In this document: positions 20,253 through 29,708 of the stretch, piece by piece
Layout of the letters: the number at the start of each line of letters is the position of its first letter
Position numbering within the stretch: the stretch's first letter is position 1
Assembly (NCBI GenBank): GCA_003427395.1
Contig: BFEA01000080.1
Span: 2,993,040-3,027,342, forward strand
From: Chara braunii
Lineage: Eukaryota > Streptophyta > Charophyceae > Charales > Characeae
Direction of reading: 5' to 3'
Length of the DNA: 34,303 bases
Notes under the pieces: model-generated
Databases searched by the model: none
What the model saw: the letters and a program-made list of their open reading frames with translations, nothing else
What the model was told of the DNA's origin: nothing
Program-made: the position numbers and the translations under genes

Positions 20253-20688
20253 GCAAAGAAAGAATGTGACAAAATTATTTGGAATGCCAATGCTCGATGA
20301 AAAGAAAAAAGAAGGACTCATCCCAAAAGTTAATGATATACAATATTCTTCGTTGAAAAATTCTTATCAGGCAACGCAACGCGGATGTTGTTGAAATGAT
20401 CAACACACGACAAAGCAACGTACAGTTGAGAATCATATACAAATTAAATATAGATAAAATAAAATACAAGATAAAAGATATAAAATAATTGTAATTATAA
20501 TATCGAGGATATATCATAAATCAATCTAAAATATATTATAAATTATAATATACTTAGTGTTATTTATATACTAAGTAGTATAGTCTATTTTTTTATTAAA
20601 TGAAATAGGAAAAAAAATCTTATTTTCACAAGAACTAGCATTTATTCCTATGTATGATATTTTTTTATTTCACAAATTAGGATTTTTA
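20253..20688. other. AT-rich stretch without a gene
   Basis: Strongly AT-rich, with TATA runs between about 20440 and 20640. It could be an intron of gene Y, plastid intergenic DNA inserted with ccsA, or both. No boundary is visible. Confidence 0.4.
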
Positions 20689-20982
20689 TCATTCTCTCAA
20701 ATTACCTTTCCACCCTTTATTAATACGTACATGAAGATATATATCAAAAATAAACCATGTAATTAATGCCCAGGTTTCTTTAGGATCCCAATTCCAGTAA
20801 GATCCCCAAGTTTGATTTGCCCATACTGCTCCTGATAAAATACCCAGGGTAAGAAAAGTAAAACCAACATTAATAATACGGTAGCTCCAATAATCTAATT
20901 CTTCAACTAAATCACTCAAAAATGTTAAATTCAATATAGAATTATCATCTTTGATGATTTTTTTTTTATATTCAAATCACAG
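20689..20982 (-). pseudogene. ccsA: Plastid ccsA fragment in nuclear-type DNA
   Basis: CcsA is a plastid thylakoid-membrane protein that, with Ccs1, attaches haem to c-type cytochromes. This piece has the family's signature: [28 protein letters not shown] and the haem-binding WWD motif [16 protein letters not shown], then [11 protein letters not shown]. About 95 codons are open, which is roughly the C-terminal third of a protein that is usually a little over 300 residues. The N-terminal two thirds and the last segment after INKGW are missing, and the frame ends in unrelated residues. The frame is open a little upstream of the recognisable part, to about 20982. It is most simply a nuclear plastid DNA insertion (NUPT); a chimeric contig is the alternative. 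Confidence 0.85.
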
Positions 20983-21327
20983 TCTTTCAATTTTTTCATT
21001 TTAAGTGTATCTAAAACAATTAATGCAATTGAACGTTTTTCTCATTTCAAGGTGAGAGTTTTCAAGACATAAAGAATCTCAGAATGTATAAAAGTATCGT
21101 GAAAATGCAATAAAATTGAAATGAATATTTGTCTATTGCATTCGTTAGACCAAATACAATCAGAGAGCGCAGTATGATGAAGATCGTATGCTGTGTTCGG
21201 GAAGAATGAATCGTGTGTCAAGCTTTTTCATTAGGTTATGGATTGATTTTCTGATTACTTAACCAATCAATAAGTTGCCACGTTGACTTACTTCACGGGC
21301 GAGGACTCTAATTCAAATTTAGGATAA
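20983..21327. other. AT-rich DNA between the two plastid fragments
   Basis: No gene recognised. Composition suggests plastid origin for at least part, but no plastid gene, tRNA or promoter could be identified. Confidence 0.35.
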
Positions 21328-21681
21328 CCCATTTATTCTATATTTGTTGCACCTTTCTGTTATTTCAATTTTAGTCTAATTCTAGAGAATACAGAAAAAC
21401 GAAAATTACGTATGACTCTTGTAGAAGTTTTGAAGCCTTACACAGAGCCTACTATACTTGCAGAATACATTGCTCTTCAACTTGAGAATATTGTAGCTTT
21501 TCGAAGAATCATGAAAAAAACTATTCAATTGGCAAAAATATCAGATATAAAAGGAATTAAAATTCAAATTGCAGGGCGTTTAAATGGTGCTGAAATTGCC
21601 CGCAGCGAGTGGATACAAAAAGGTAGATTGCCTTTTCAAATGCTGAAAGCCAATATTCATTATTGTCATTATCCTGCTCTG
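21328..21681 (+). pseudogene. rps3: Plastid rps3 fragment in nuclear-type DNA
   Basis: Ribosomal protein S3 is a component of the small ribosomal subunit. The frame is open from a TAA at 21325. It reads [19 protein letters not shown], then [14 protein letters not shown], then the conserved block [31 protein letters not shown] and HYCHYPA. This corresponds to the C-terminal domain of plastid S3. The N-terminal KH domain region and the last residues (normally ending YGVLGIKIW) are absent. The similarity stops at about 21681, where minus-strand Helitron helicase sequence begins. The ATG at 21412 is probably just an internal Met of the fragment. Absence of stops suggests a fairly recent transfer. 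Confidence 0.85.
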
Positions 21682-22179
21682 CTAAAAAAATGGTTTGCGT
21701 ATCCAAAGTCCGACACGAGATACAATTTGTCCTTGCGACTTGTTAACCGTTACAGCAAAAGGAAGACGAACTGAAAATTGCCTTCTAAACCATTTGAACC
21801 CAGCTGTCTTACCATCGCTTGTCAGATCAATCTTGGGGATCAGTGTTGTTTTACCCGTGTGCATTATTGTCACTTCCAACAAATCATTATTAACGATTTT
21901 CTTCAGAACCAACCTTGTACCGTTGCGAAGTCCTTGCTTTGGTGACAAATTTCGCAAAAGCATCACAGACGAACCAATTTTTAAGCGCAGCTTGTGAGGT
22001 GGAAGATCAAATTCGTCGAGAGAGTTTAAGAACTCCCGCTCAATACCAAACCCGGTATCATCAGAATCAAGATAATCAACGCTGAAAAGGTCACGCACCT
22101 TCTGAGGGAAGTCGTGAAGAACACGGTTGTTAACAGAACCGACATCGTTATTAGTAGGGCATAAAATTAATCGAGGCAA
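21682..22179 (-). pseudogene. Helitron copy 2: helicase C-terminal part
   Basis: PRLILCPTNNDVGSVNNRVL, then LRLKIGSSVMLLRNL, LRNGTRLVLKKI and [13 protein letters not shown]-like sequence (read here as [19 protein letters not shown]). These are motifs IV to VI of the PIF1/RecD-like family. The clean stretch ends at 21682, a few bases from the rps3 fragment. The normal ending (GQLYVALSR) is missing, so the element is truncated or interrupted at this junction. Confidence 0.85.
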
Positions 22180-22503
22180 GAAATACTCAGGTTTGACACA
22201 TCATCAAACGTTCATGAAATCAACTCATCAATTAGTTTATCCATACAAATCTCACGTGACAATCTGACTAGAGCAGGTTCATTAGGAATAACATGAGGAT
22301 GGTCACCCTTCCCAATGCGCATAAAAAAGTGGGCATACATTCGTGCCATTTAATCATTCCCTAAGCTTAAGATTCGCATATTTTCGGTCAGTTGATGAAC
22401 CTTAAAATTTTTTTACCTAAAGGAGACATTTTCATGAACGCATCAATTTGTTGCGCCCGCGATTCGTGTTTCACAACGGGCAAAACCTGTCTAAAATCCC
22501 CAG
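22180..22503 (-). pseudogene. Helitron copy 2: helicase motif III region
   Basis: GGKVLFLTGDFRQVLPVV is the motif III block that copy 1 has lost. RAQQIDAFMKMSPL follows, then after a frame change LTENMRILSLGND, an in-frame TAA near 22352, and MARMYAHFFMRIGKGDHP. A further in-frame TGA lies near 22216. Confidence 0.75.
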
Positions 22504-22939
22504 TTAGAAACAAAACTTTCCCACCAAACGACTCGTCATTGTTACAGAGGTTCCAAAGCGTACTGTCAAAAGCTTCAAAGTGAAACTTTTACTCTTCGGA
22601 GTCTCGTCCCAAACAATCAAGTTGGCACGACGGGTAAGCTCCGCAATATAACTTTGTTTCGGAATGAAGAAGAGACACTTGTTATCAGGTTTCAAAGGTG
22701 CGTGAAATCGTGAGTGAAACGTTCGACCCCGCGTTAAAAGAGTCGCCGCTATGCCACTAGACGAGACGGCCAGTGCAATGGCAGAACGTGACCGGATGCT
22801 CGCCAAAATCGTTTCAATGCAAAAAGTTTTTTCTTATTTCAGCTGGTGCATCGACAAAAACACATAACGGTTTTTTCTCTTGTACAGCCCGAACGACTCT
22901 TTCCACCAACACGCGTTGACGTGGACAAAGACGTCGAAA
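22504..22939 (-). pseudogene. Helitron copy 2: PIF1-like helicase, N-terminal half
   Basis: Near 22850-22930 the frame reads RVVRAVQEKKPLCVFVDAPA and then EIRKNFLH where the Walker A GTGKTF should be, so the ATP-binding loop is destroyed. After a shift come LAVSSSGIAATLL, GRTFHSRFHAPL and LIVWDETPK (Walker B, with the usual DEAPM altered). Both helicase copies in this window have thus lost the Walker A loop, by different substitutions. Confidence 0.8.
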
Positions 22940-23506
22940 ATAAGAGTCATATTTGCATTGCATTTAAATCGGATCATACGACAACTCGTCGTTTAGAATC
23001 GAGGATACCGTTCCGTTCTCGTAATGTCTTATTATATTCCCAAGAATCATTTCCCCGTCCGGTGTTGGATAATAAAAGCAGAACTAATGAATGTTTTTTT
23101 CAGACTCTTGCAAAATACGGTCAAAGATGGAATAACACCCAATATTGCAAAATGTTTGGGGGAACAATTTCATTGTTTGCTCGATACTGAAAATCGTCAT
23201 ACATCTTATCCCAATGTCGTTCGAAGAAACGGACCGGATCATTTACCGGACCAAACGCAAGAACCGTAGCAATATTTTACGAACTTCTTCAGACATGTAA
23301 TGCGCATCGACTTTGTCTATGCATTGATCATATGCATCGTCTGTTTGCAAAAAGCCCAATCGAAGACACACGGACCGGAAAAAATCGTATTCGACTCCGT
23401 CCACCGTACGAATTTCGGCAAAAGAGCTCACCCCACAAGAATGTTTATGGTTTAGGAACACGCGCAGATAATATTCTTCCCCTTCCGTGATCCTCACGTG
23501 ATGCAA
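22940..23506 (-). pseudogene. Helitron copy 2: linker between Rep and helicase
   Basis: LHHVRITEGEEYYLRVFLNH, then SFAEIRTVDGVEYDFFRSVC, is the usual linker block (YYLRLLLNH...FEDLRTVDG). From about 23275 another frame takes over with AFGPVNDPVRFFERHWDK and QYWVLFHL, ending at a TGA at 23123. Later residues are hard to place because of further frameshifts. Confidence 0.75.
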
Positions 23507-23556
23507 CCGAGATATTTTTTCGAATGGACCAGCGTGAATGTCACACTTTCTTCATT

Positions 23557-24273
23557 TCACTTCTTATGTTTGTTATCCCATAAATGATTATTAACGATTT
23601 CTGAGTAAGGAGGAAGCTCCTCTTTAGGAACATGTTCGTTCAAAAAGTTGTGTTCCATCCATGCCGCCAATTTTGTTTTCGGGGGCCAATTTGAAACAGA
23701 GTCATGCTCAGTCCTAGGTTCAAATTGCACTTTTTGCATGTTTTCGAGATGCACGGACAATCTTTCGACTGTAGGCCATTGTTCAACAAAGTCGAACTCA
23801 AATAAACGCCAGCATGCTTCGCATGCACCGATAATAAGCATATCTTGATACAATTTGATCTCGTCGATGGACGCATTTTTATCTTGCTCGCAAACCATAG
23901 CACGATTATGCCCTTTGTACACGTACTTATACACGTACTTACACGCCTTGATGTTAGCACGATATTCAACATTCAAGTGACAATTAAACCTCATTAGCAA
24001 GTACGGGTTATACGGGACTACAAGCCGATTGTCGTAAATGATACCATTTTGAACTATCGTAAAACCACCGTCACTTTGTTTCCTTTTCTTATACGAAAGG
24101 TATGTTTGTTCGTCTTTGAATGTTGTTGTTGAAATGAAATCTTTCGGAAACCCTTTTGTGCATTCTTCTTCCTCCTTACACGAAGCATCACGTTTGTTAG
24201 CACCGCAAATCCCGTACAACATGAACTTGGCTACCCTTTCTCTCAATCCCCTTCCGGAGAAATCTCGACACAC
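23557..24273 (-). pseudogene. Helitron copy 2: Rep nuclease, second part
   Basis: After the shift: RVAKFMLYGICG, CTKGFPKDF, LVVPYNPYLLMRFNCH, the paired-tyrosine block YVYKYVYKGHNRAMV, ACEACWRLFEFDF, LAAWMEHNF and LWDNKHKK. All expected Rep blocks are present and uninterrupted over about 238 codons, the longest clean stretch of either Helitron here. The terminal TGA sits where related proteins commonly have Trp, and similarity continues weakly beyond it. Confidence 0.9.
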
Positions 24274-24893
24274 ACCACATTGTGAACAACATCCGCATCT
24301 CGAATTTTATCATCCAAATGCAGGATAACCAATATATGTGCGTGTGGTAGACCCCTTTTTTGAAACTCTACCATATACAACATTTCACTCACCCTACCAA
24401 AAATCCGTTTGTTCTTTATCTCATCAATTTGCTGTGCAAGATAACCTTTGAACATTTGTGCAAGAAGATCCGATATGTCATTAAGACATTGACCTGGTAA
24501 CAAGGCTTGTTCGATCTCCGGCCAGTTAGTGTTGCATGTCATAGTGATGAAAATATCCGGTTTTTCGAATAGCCTCACAATTGCCATGCTGTTGTAATAT
24601 CTTTCACTCATATATCGGGGCCCCCCAGTGAACGTTGACGGTAAAACCACTTTTATTCGATCACCCTCACCACGTTGATTTTGTTGCACAACATCTCGTA
24701 AATCCTTATAATACTCTTAGCGCAATCCTTTTTTGTGGAATCTCATCCATTTAAAGCGGAGGGATTCAACTTTAGCATACGCCGTGCAACGAAACTCGTG
24801 GAAGAGACGTGTTGCATAAAGGAGGCAAGACCTTTCACCATCGCGCTCGTAAAGGTGAAATGCATAGTACTCCTTGACACTAAGTCCTGGCGG
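24243..24893 (-). pseudogene. Helitron copy 2: Rep nuclease, first part (intact HUH)
   Basis: TRLFHEFRCTAYAKVESLRF leads across an in-frame TAA (24719-24717) to EYYKDL, VVLPSTFTGGPRYM, DIFITMTCNTNWPEIEQAL and GLPHAHILVIL. The HUH motif is canonical here, unlike copy 1 where Pro is Arg. The segment ends near 24260 in a frameshift. Confidence 0.85.
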
Positions 24894-25420
24894 TTATCCA
24901 ACTTCCGAGGTACGTCGTACATACCAACTATCTATTCCCTCCAGGAAAAGTAAACGAAATCTTAAGCAGTCGTGCGCTCGAGAACATTTTAGAACTACAA
25001 CGGTCTGCCGCTCACCTGGAAGAGGAGCACGCAAACGAATCTCGAGCTCACGAGGAAGGAGTTCATTGACCATCATAACACACACCTCATGTAAACCCAT
25101 AGGACGGTTATAACGCCTTGCATGTTCCTCATCAGGCATGTCATCTGGATTTATCACTAACTTGCTCCCGTTCAACGCTTCCGACGGAAGGTCAGCAACC
25201 ATCATAAAGTCCTTCACGTAATTGTTACATTGTTGTAGCAATTTGTGAAACCTTCTCAATATGCGTTTCGCTGAATCAAGTTCGACATCGGATATACGTG
25301 CAGATAAGTTAAGGAAATCTACCCTTTGATCAATTGCATCGTCCAAACGTTGAAGATCGTGCAAGTATAGTTGCACAAACTGAGGACGTTCCCCTTCCCC
25401 ACAGCCAATGCATCAACACA
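24894..25420 (-). pseudogene. Helitron copy 2: pre-Rep region
   Basis: FVQLYLHDLQRLDDAI, a helical stretch ending YVKDFMMVADLP, then LVINPDDMPDEEHARRYNRP and RLLFLEGIDSW. These correspond block for block with FAQIYVYDPEDEH, INPDARP and FPAGEDGW in copy 1. A TAA at 24896-24894 interrupts the frame, but protein-like sequence (KEYYAFHLYER) continues in the same frame into the Rep segment. Confidence 0.75.
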
Positions 25421-25517
25421 ATGAAAGAACCTTGAGCCCTAAGTTGACCCTGAAATCCTCGAACACCATCGCTCGGGTGCTTCAACCGCGAGGATGCGAG
25501 GGATAAACTATTACTAA

Positions 25518-25887
25518 TTATCCTCGCATTGTTTCGAAGGAATCGACCGTCGGAAGTTTAAGACGTCCAAAGGGAAAAAATCTCATGCTCTGTGGAGCCT
25601 TTGCAATGTCATTTTCATATAGGACAACGTTTTGTATCATTTCGGCAACACTTCTTTGTCCATTTTCTTTCATGGTGCCACAATTTAGCACCACAATGCT
25701 TACACGGATCTCGACCGCCAATGTCGAATGGTTCAATAGTGTTAGCATTCCCAAGAATCGCTATAGTGTTCTCAGTCGCCGCATACGTTGCACCCACAGT
25801 TACCGATGAGAGTGCATTCACATCAGGAGCCGGAACATCTTGCGAATCATTCATTTCTTCCTCGCGACTATTTGACTCACTTTTCAC
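25518..25887 (-). pseudogene. Helitron copy 2: CxHC zinc finger and following block
   Basis: CKHCGAKLWHHERK followed by KKCCRND matches the Helitron N-terminal finger closely, with all four expected Cys/His positions visible. A frame change near 25620 leads to FPFGRLKLPTVDSFETM. The frame shifts again near 25525, and GFQGQLRAQGSF can be read near 25430-25460 in a further frame, a block that normally precedes the pre-Rep region. The finger is better preserved than in copy 1. Confidence 0.75.
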
Positions 25888-25924
25888 GATTGTTCATTCA
25901 ATTTTGATTTGTTACGGATTTCTT

Positions 25925-26629
25925 TTATCGTCTCGCTCGCGATGACAGACTCTGCGAATGCCTTGCCCGAGAAGATTGACTCCACAATTGTCTCGCAGGA
26001 GAAGATGCACTCCTCGATTGCGCAGAGGCGGTCGCTCCAATCTCTCGAAGGATATTCCAAGCGAACAAGTTTCGCCTCACATTCTGCACAAAATCTTTAT
26101 GAGCACGCACATCTTCTTTCCTCCTATGATTCTTAACCGCAACTTTCAATGCACGCATGCGTTTAACATGAAAGTTTGGCCGTCTTCCTTGACTTTTCCT
26201 TCGTTTTGGAATCTTACGCGACGTCGAACATGGTTCATTCACATTCTTTCTATCGACTTGTTTCGTTCCTCCACCAGCCTCTAAAGTACTTTCAACAACT
26301 ATTGCACTTCCATCATAGCCCGATGATACAAGGTGAGGCAACGATGACAACGATCCAAGTTCCAAACGACGCAAAACTTTATTAACACGCAGTCGTCGAA
26401 TCAACAACATACGGTACCGTCTGTTGCGTCTTGAACAAATCGGTTTCGATAATAATAATTTTTTCCGTCGATTATGAGATCCAATAAACTTGTAATGAAT
26501 GTTTTCAGCGAATTCGATTGGGTTGTGGCAACAAAAGATGAATGTGCATGAACATTTGTCAAAGGGGGAGAAAGGTTGCTCTCTGCACATTTTTGCCGGA
26601 CATCGGCAGTCAATGTCGACGATGAACAA
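25925..26629 (-). pseudogene. Helitron copy 2: basic region before the zinc finger
   Basis: From about 26450 the readable frame is this one: RNRRYRMLLIRRLRVNKVL, a Ser/Gly-rich middle, then the strongly basic KIPKRRKSQGRRPNF and RMRALKVAVKNHRRKEDVRA. Basic, Arg-rich stretches before the finger are common in Helitron proteins and suggest DNA binding or nuclear import. The residues upstream of about 26450 in this frame overlap the previous segment and are probably not the true frame. Confidence 0.5.
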
Positions 26630-27396
26630 TTGTGCACCTATGCCGAGTGCAAGGGAAAATCATCGAGTAAAACCGCTCTTTCGACCATCGAAACGGAATC
26701 TGCATTTATTGCAACATCCGTAGGAATTTCAAGTGGACGTTCACTTTGTAAGGTTATAGAAAGATTTCCATGACAACTAATGCGATCCGTATGAATATTG
26801 ATATTTCCTTGACTCGTTGTTTTGAAAAACAAAGGGTTTGTGAAATCATTCGTTGATGGAATCGCTTGTCCAAAAGATAGAGACCTATCACTATACTGTT
26901 CTTGGGGAGAACAATCAGGACCATCATTTTAAGTTACCATCGGTTGTTTATCTATCCTGAGAGCAATCCCCTCACCTGCAACACCTACCGCCTGCTGTAA
27001 AGACCTTCGGGTTCGACGACTTTGGGAAAGTGGTCATCCGCGTTTCCGCTGTTCGTGTTGTGATGACATGGGTGTCTCACTCCCAAAGCGACCGGGAGTA
27101 ATATCCGAACCTATACGCAATCCCAATCCATGGTTGGATGAGGAAGAAGAGCGGTCTAATGAAGACAAACCGACTTGACCTGTAACAATGGAAGGACACC
27201 GACTACACTTTGATACTATCGGCGAAGACACCAAAGGATCCTTAACAACCCTTTCACAACGGCGAAGGCGTTTGCCATGTTTCCACGGAATATGCAAGGA
27301 CCTATCCGCAGGTGAAGAGAAAGTTGAAACGGTGGATAAATTACTGTTGGTTGAATCGTCATGTTGACGTTGGTCCTGTGCCATATTGATGGGCAC
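26400..27396 (-). pseudogene. Helitron copy 2: N-terminal region
   Basis: One frame can be followed from an ATG at 27396 (MPINMAQDQRQHDD; the second ATG is at 27384) through Ser-rich sequence, with in-frame stops near 27036 (TGA), 26934 (TAA) and 26639 (TAG). It ends at DLIIDGKNYYYRNRF near 26450, where the frame changes. No domain is recognised. Helitron proteins often have a long, poorly conserved N-terminus, so assignment to the element rests on strand, continuity and position before the zinc finger. Confidence 0.5.
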
Positions 27397-27399
27397 GTA

Positions 27400-29108
27400 C
27401 GTACGTATTTGTACATGGGCATGTCATGGCGGATGAGAGGAATAAAATGCATATAGACAATCGAAATGAAAAAAATACATTTCAAAACATCCCTATAAAG
27501 ATGTAATTATATGAAGAAGGGTAATATAATGTCAAATAGAAAAGAAAAGAAAACAGGAATAACAAAGAAGACGTAGTCCAACACATAGAACGCAGCCGAA
27601 ATGGGAAGCACAGAAGATCAAAGAAAATAAGGAGTCAATTTTTTTATTTTTATTTTTTAGCGCGTCTATCCAGGTTAGTAAATATTAATTTGGATCAGAA
27701 TTTCTTTGTCCGTGCAAATATAGATGTATAGGTCCGCTTTCATGTTCCTGCAAACGTTTAATCGGAATCGGAACTTTTTTGGGTTCCTATTGAGGTTAAT
27801 TTAGACGCCTCCTATTTTGTTGCTATGCCTCATTCGGTTCTTATGTTCGATTTGTGATCCTATACGCCCTTTAGTCTTTTCAGGGCCCCATGCGATAGAG
27901 TCATACGTACTTCGTTTGTCCATGTTTGCCCTTTGTCATTCTCTGCCAGGGTTCACTTCCTGTTCGGATAAATTTGTCACTGGGATCATAACTTCTTTTG
28001 GCTCCAATCCATGTTACTCGAGGTGACTCCTACTTGCGGCCAGCCTTAGGTACCCTAAGTCAATCATCCGTTTAGAAAAGGTTTGAAGAAGGTAAAATGT
28101 CTCCGCTGACCTTTCCGAGCCCCGATCGCTAGCAAGTAGTCTGTAGTACCCATTCTCCTTGCTTGAGCACGAGGCCCAGATCTCAGAAGTAGGCTTTGGC
28201 TCCACCACCACAACATTGCACCATCCCCATAAATGGATCTATGCGACGTGTCGCACCTCTCCCCGGCTAGCTTCGAACGTCATTGATCCAGGAAGAGTCA
28301 TTCCTAGCGATCGAGGTCAAACAAACCGTTGATAGCCTCACATTTCTTCTCCTTTTTTTCTTGGGCGACTTTGATGAGATAGGAGCAAAGGGGGTAGAGA
28401 ACAAAAATTTTTGGAACGGATCTAGGCGAGAGAAGGTCACTCGAGATAGCACGGGTGCCTTGGGAAAAAAACTACGTTTATTGTCAGATTTACTCCTTAT
28501 CGAATTGGTTCCTTCTCCAATATTCATTCGAAATACATAGTATGACGCCCCCTCCCAATAACACTTGATGTGCTTCACATAAGCGCCTGAGTATTTTCAG
28601 CGCCCTATGTAGACCAATCATACGTACCTTGATTGTTCTCGAGCATGTTTTGCTTTTCTTCGATACGGTTTACTGAAAGACGACCTAAGTTTATTGTTAT
28701 TTTTTAATTTACTATCGAGACTCTCCCTTTCTAATTATTCAATCGAGACTCTTCCTTTCCAATTATTCATAAAAAATACATTAACATCACATAACATTTA
28801 AGCCTACATTTTTTTTTCTCTTCTGAACTTCTTACTCATCTCAACTGGTTTTGAACATTATCTCATGTCTATGTTTTGAGGGATACTCACCTGATTGTTT
28901 TTTAAGAATAAGCAGAACAGTATAAGAATGAACAAACAAAACCATACAATATTGAAAAACAAAATTTAACAGATGTTAGTAACTAAGGACTTATATCATC
29001 TTTATAACCATGAACACGTGGAACACGAGATCACATACCAACAAACGACTAAGGCAACTTTTATTTGTATACATCAACAATATTTTCTTCAAATTCCATG
29101 AATAGTTC
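27400..29108. other. No recognisable gene; diverged internal repeats
   Basis: Two diverged phrases about 720 bp apart (near 27876 and 28592) share TTTTCAG, GCCC, ATG, AATCATACGTAC or AGTCATACGTAC, and CATGTTT. A 28-bp tandem pair (ATCGAGACTCTCCC and ATCGAGACTCTTCC, each ending AATTATTCA) lies at about 28713-28771. Reading frames of up to about 100 codons on both strands look random. Confidence 0.4.
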
Positions 29109-29109
29109 T

Positions 29110-29164
29110 AAAAAAAAAAGGGAAAAAAAAAAAAAAAAAAAGAGCTAGAAACAATTTAAATAAG

Positions 29165-29230
<66 letters not shown>

Positions 29231-29231
29231 N

Positions 29232-29300
<69 letters not shown>
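29110..29300. repeat. Poly(A) followed by (GA)n, with one N
   Basis: A runs at about 29110-29141 and 29165-29239 (one N at 29231), then GA units to 29300. Same order as the tract at 18074-18213. Confidence 0.95.
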
Positions 29301-29305
<5 letters not shown>

Positions 29306-29708
29306 TTAAATAAGACAGAAAAAATACAAAATTTAAGAGTCTTATCATAAAATGCTTTCAAGTGTCATGATCATTAATGGAATGAAAATAATGTGAAGGC
29401 ACGTGTTATTCCCGCCATCCCACTCCACCTCCTCATTATCCCTCTCACTCTACCCACTCCCACTCCTACATCATCCTGTCCACGAAGCTCCACTCATCTA
29501 CCTATCTAATAATACATCAGACGATGCGCTTAAAGTTAGAACAACAAACAATAATTTCCCCCTTTCTATTTATAGTTTTTTTCTCCCTTTGCAACTATCG
29601 TCATCCCTGCACCCTACATCCTCCGCCTCCTTCCTCTCCTCCCTCCTCTTTCACTCTTATTACTTTTATTTCTCTGAATGGTGAATTCAACAATCATGAA
29701 ATACCACC
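29301..29708. other. Pyrimidine-rich stretch without a recognised gene
   Basis: Open frames on the + strand here are Ser/Leu/Pro-rich and follow the C/T bias. Nothing recognised. Confidence 0.4.

Larger units (their letters stand above)
21682..27396 (-). mobile_element. Helitron copy 2, decayed RepHel coding region
   Basis: A second Helitron, in the opposite orientation to copy 1 and clearly diverged from it. In minus-strand order it has a long N-terminal region, a CxHC finger, the pre-Rep region, Rep with HUH and paired tyrosines, a linker, and a PIF1-like helicase ending with the C-terminal TVNKSQGQ block. It uses several frames and has at least nine in-frame stops. It is more complete than copy 1 at both ends of the protein. 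The 3' end of the coding region abuts the plastid rps3 fragment; no Helitron termini were found. Confidence 0.9.

Noticed and set aside
20689-21690. The window as a piece of the plastid genome itself
   Set aside because: Only about 1 kb is plastid-like, both genes are cut, and Helitron and microsatellite DNA surround them.
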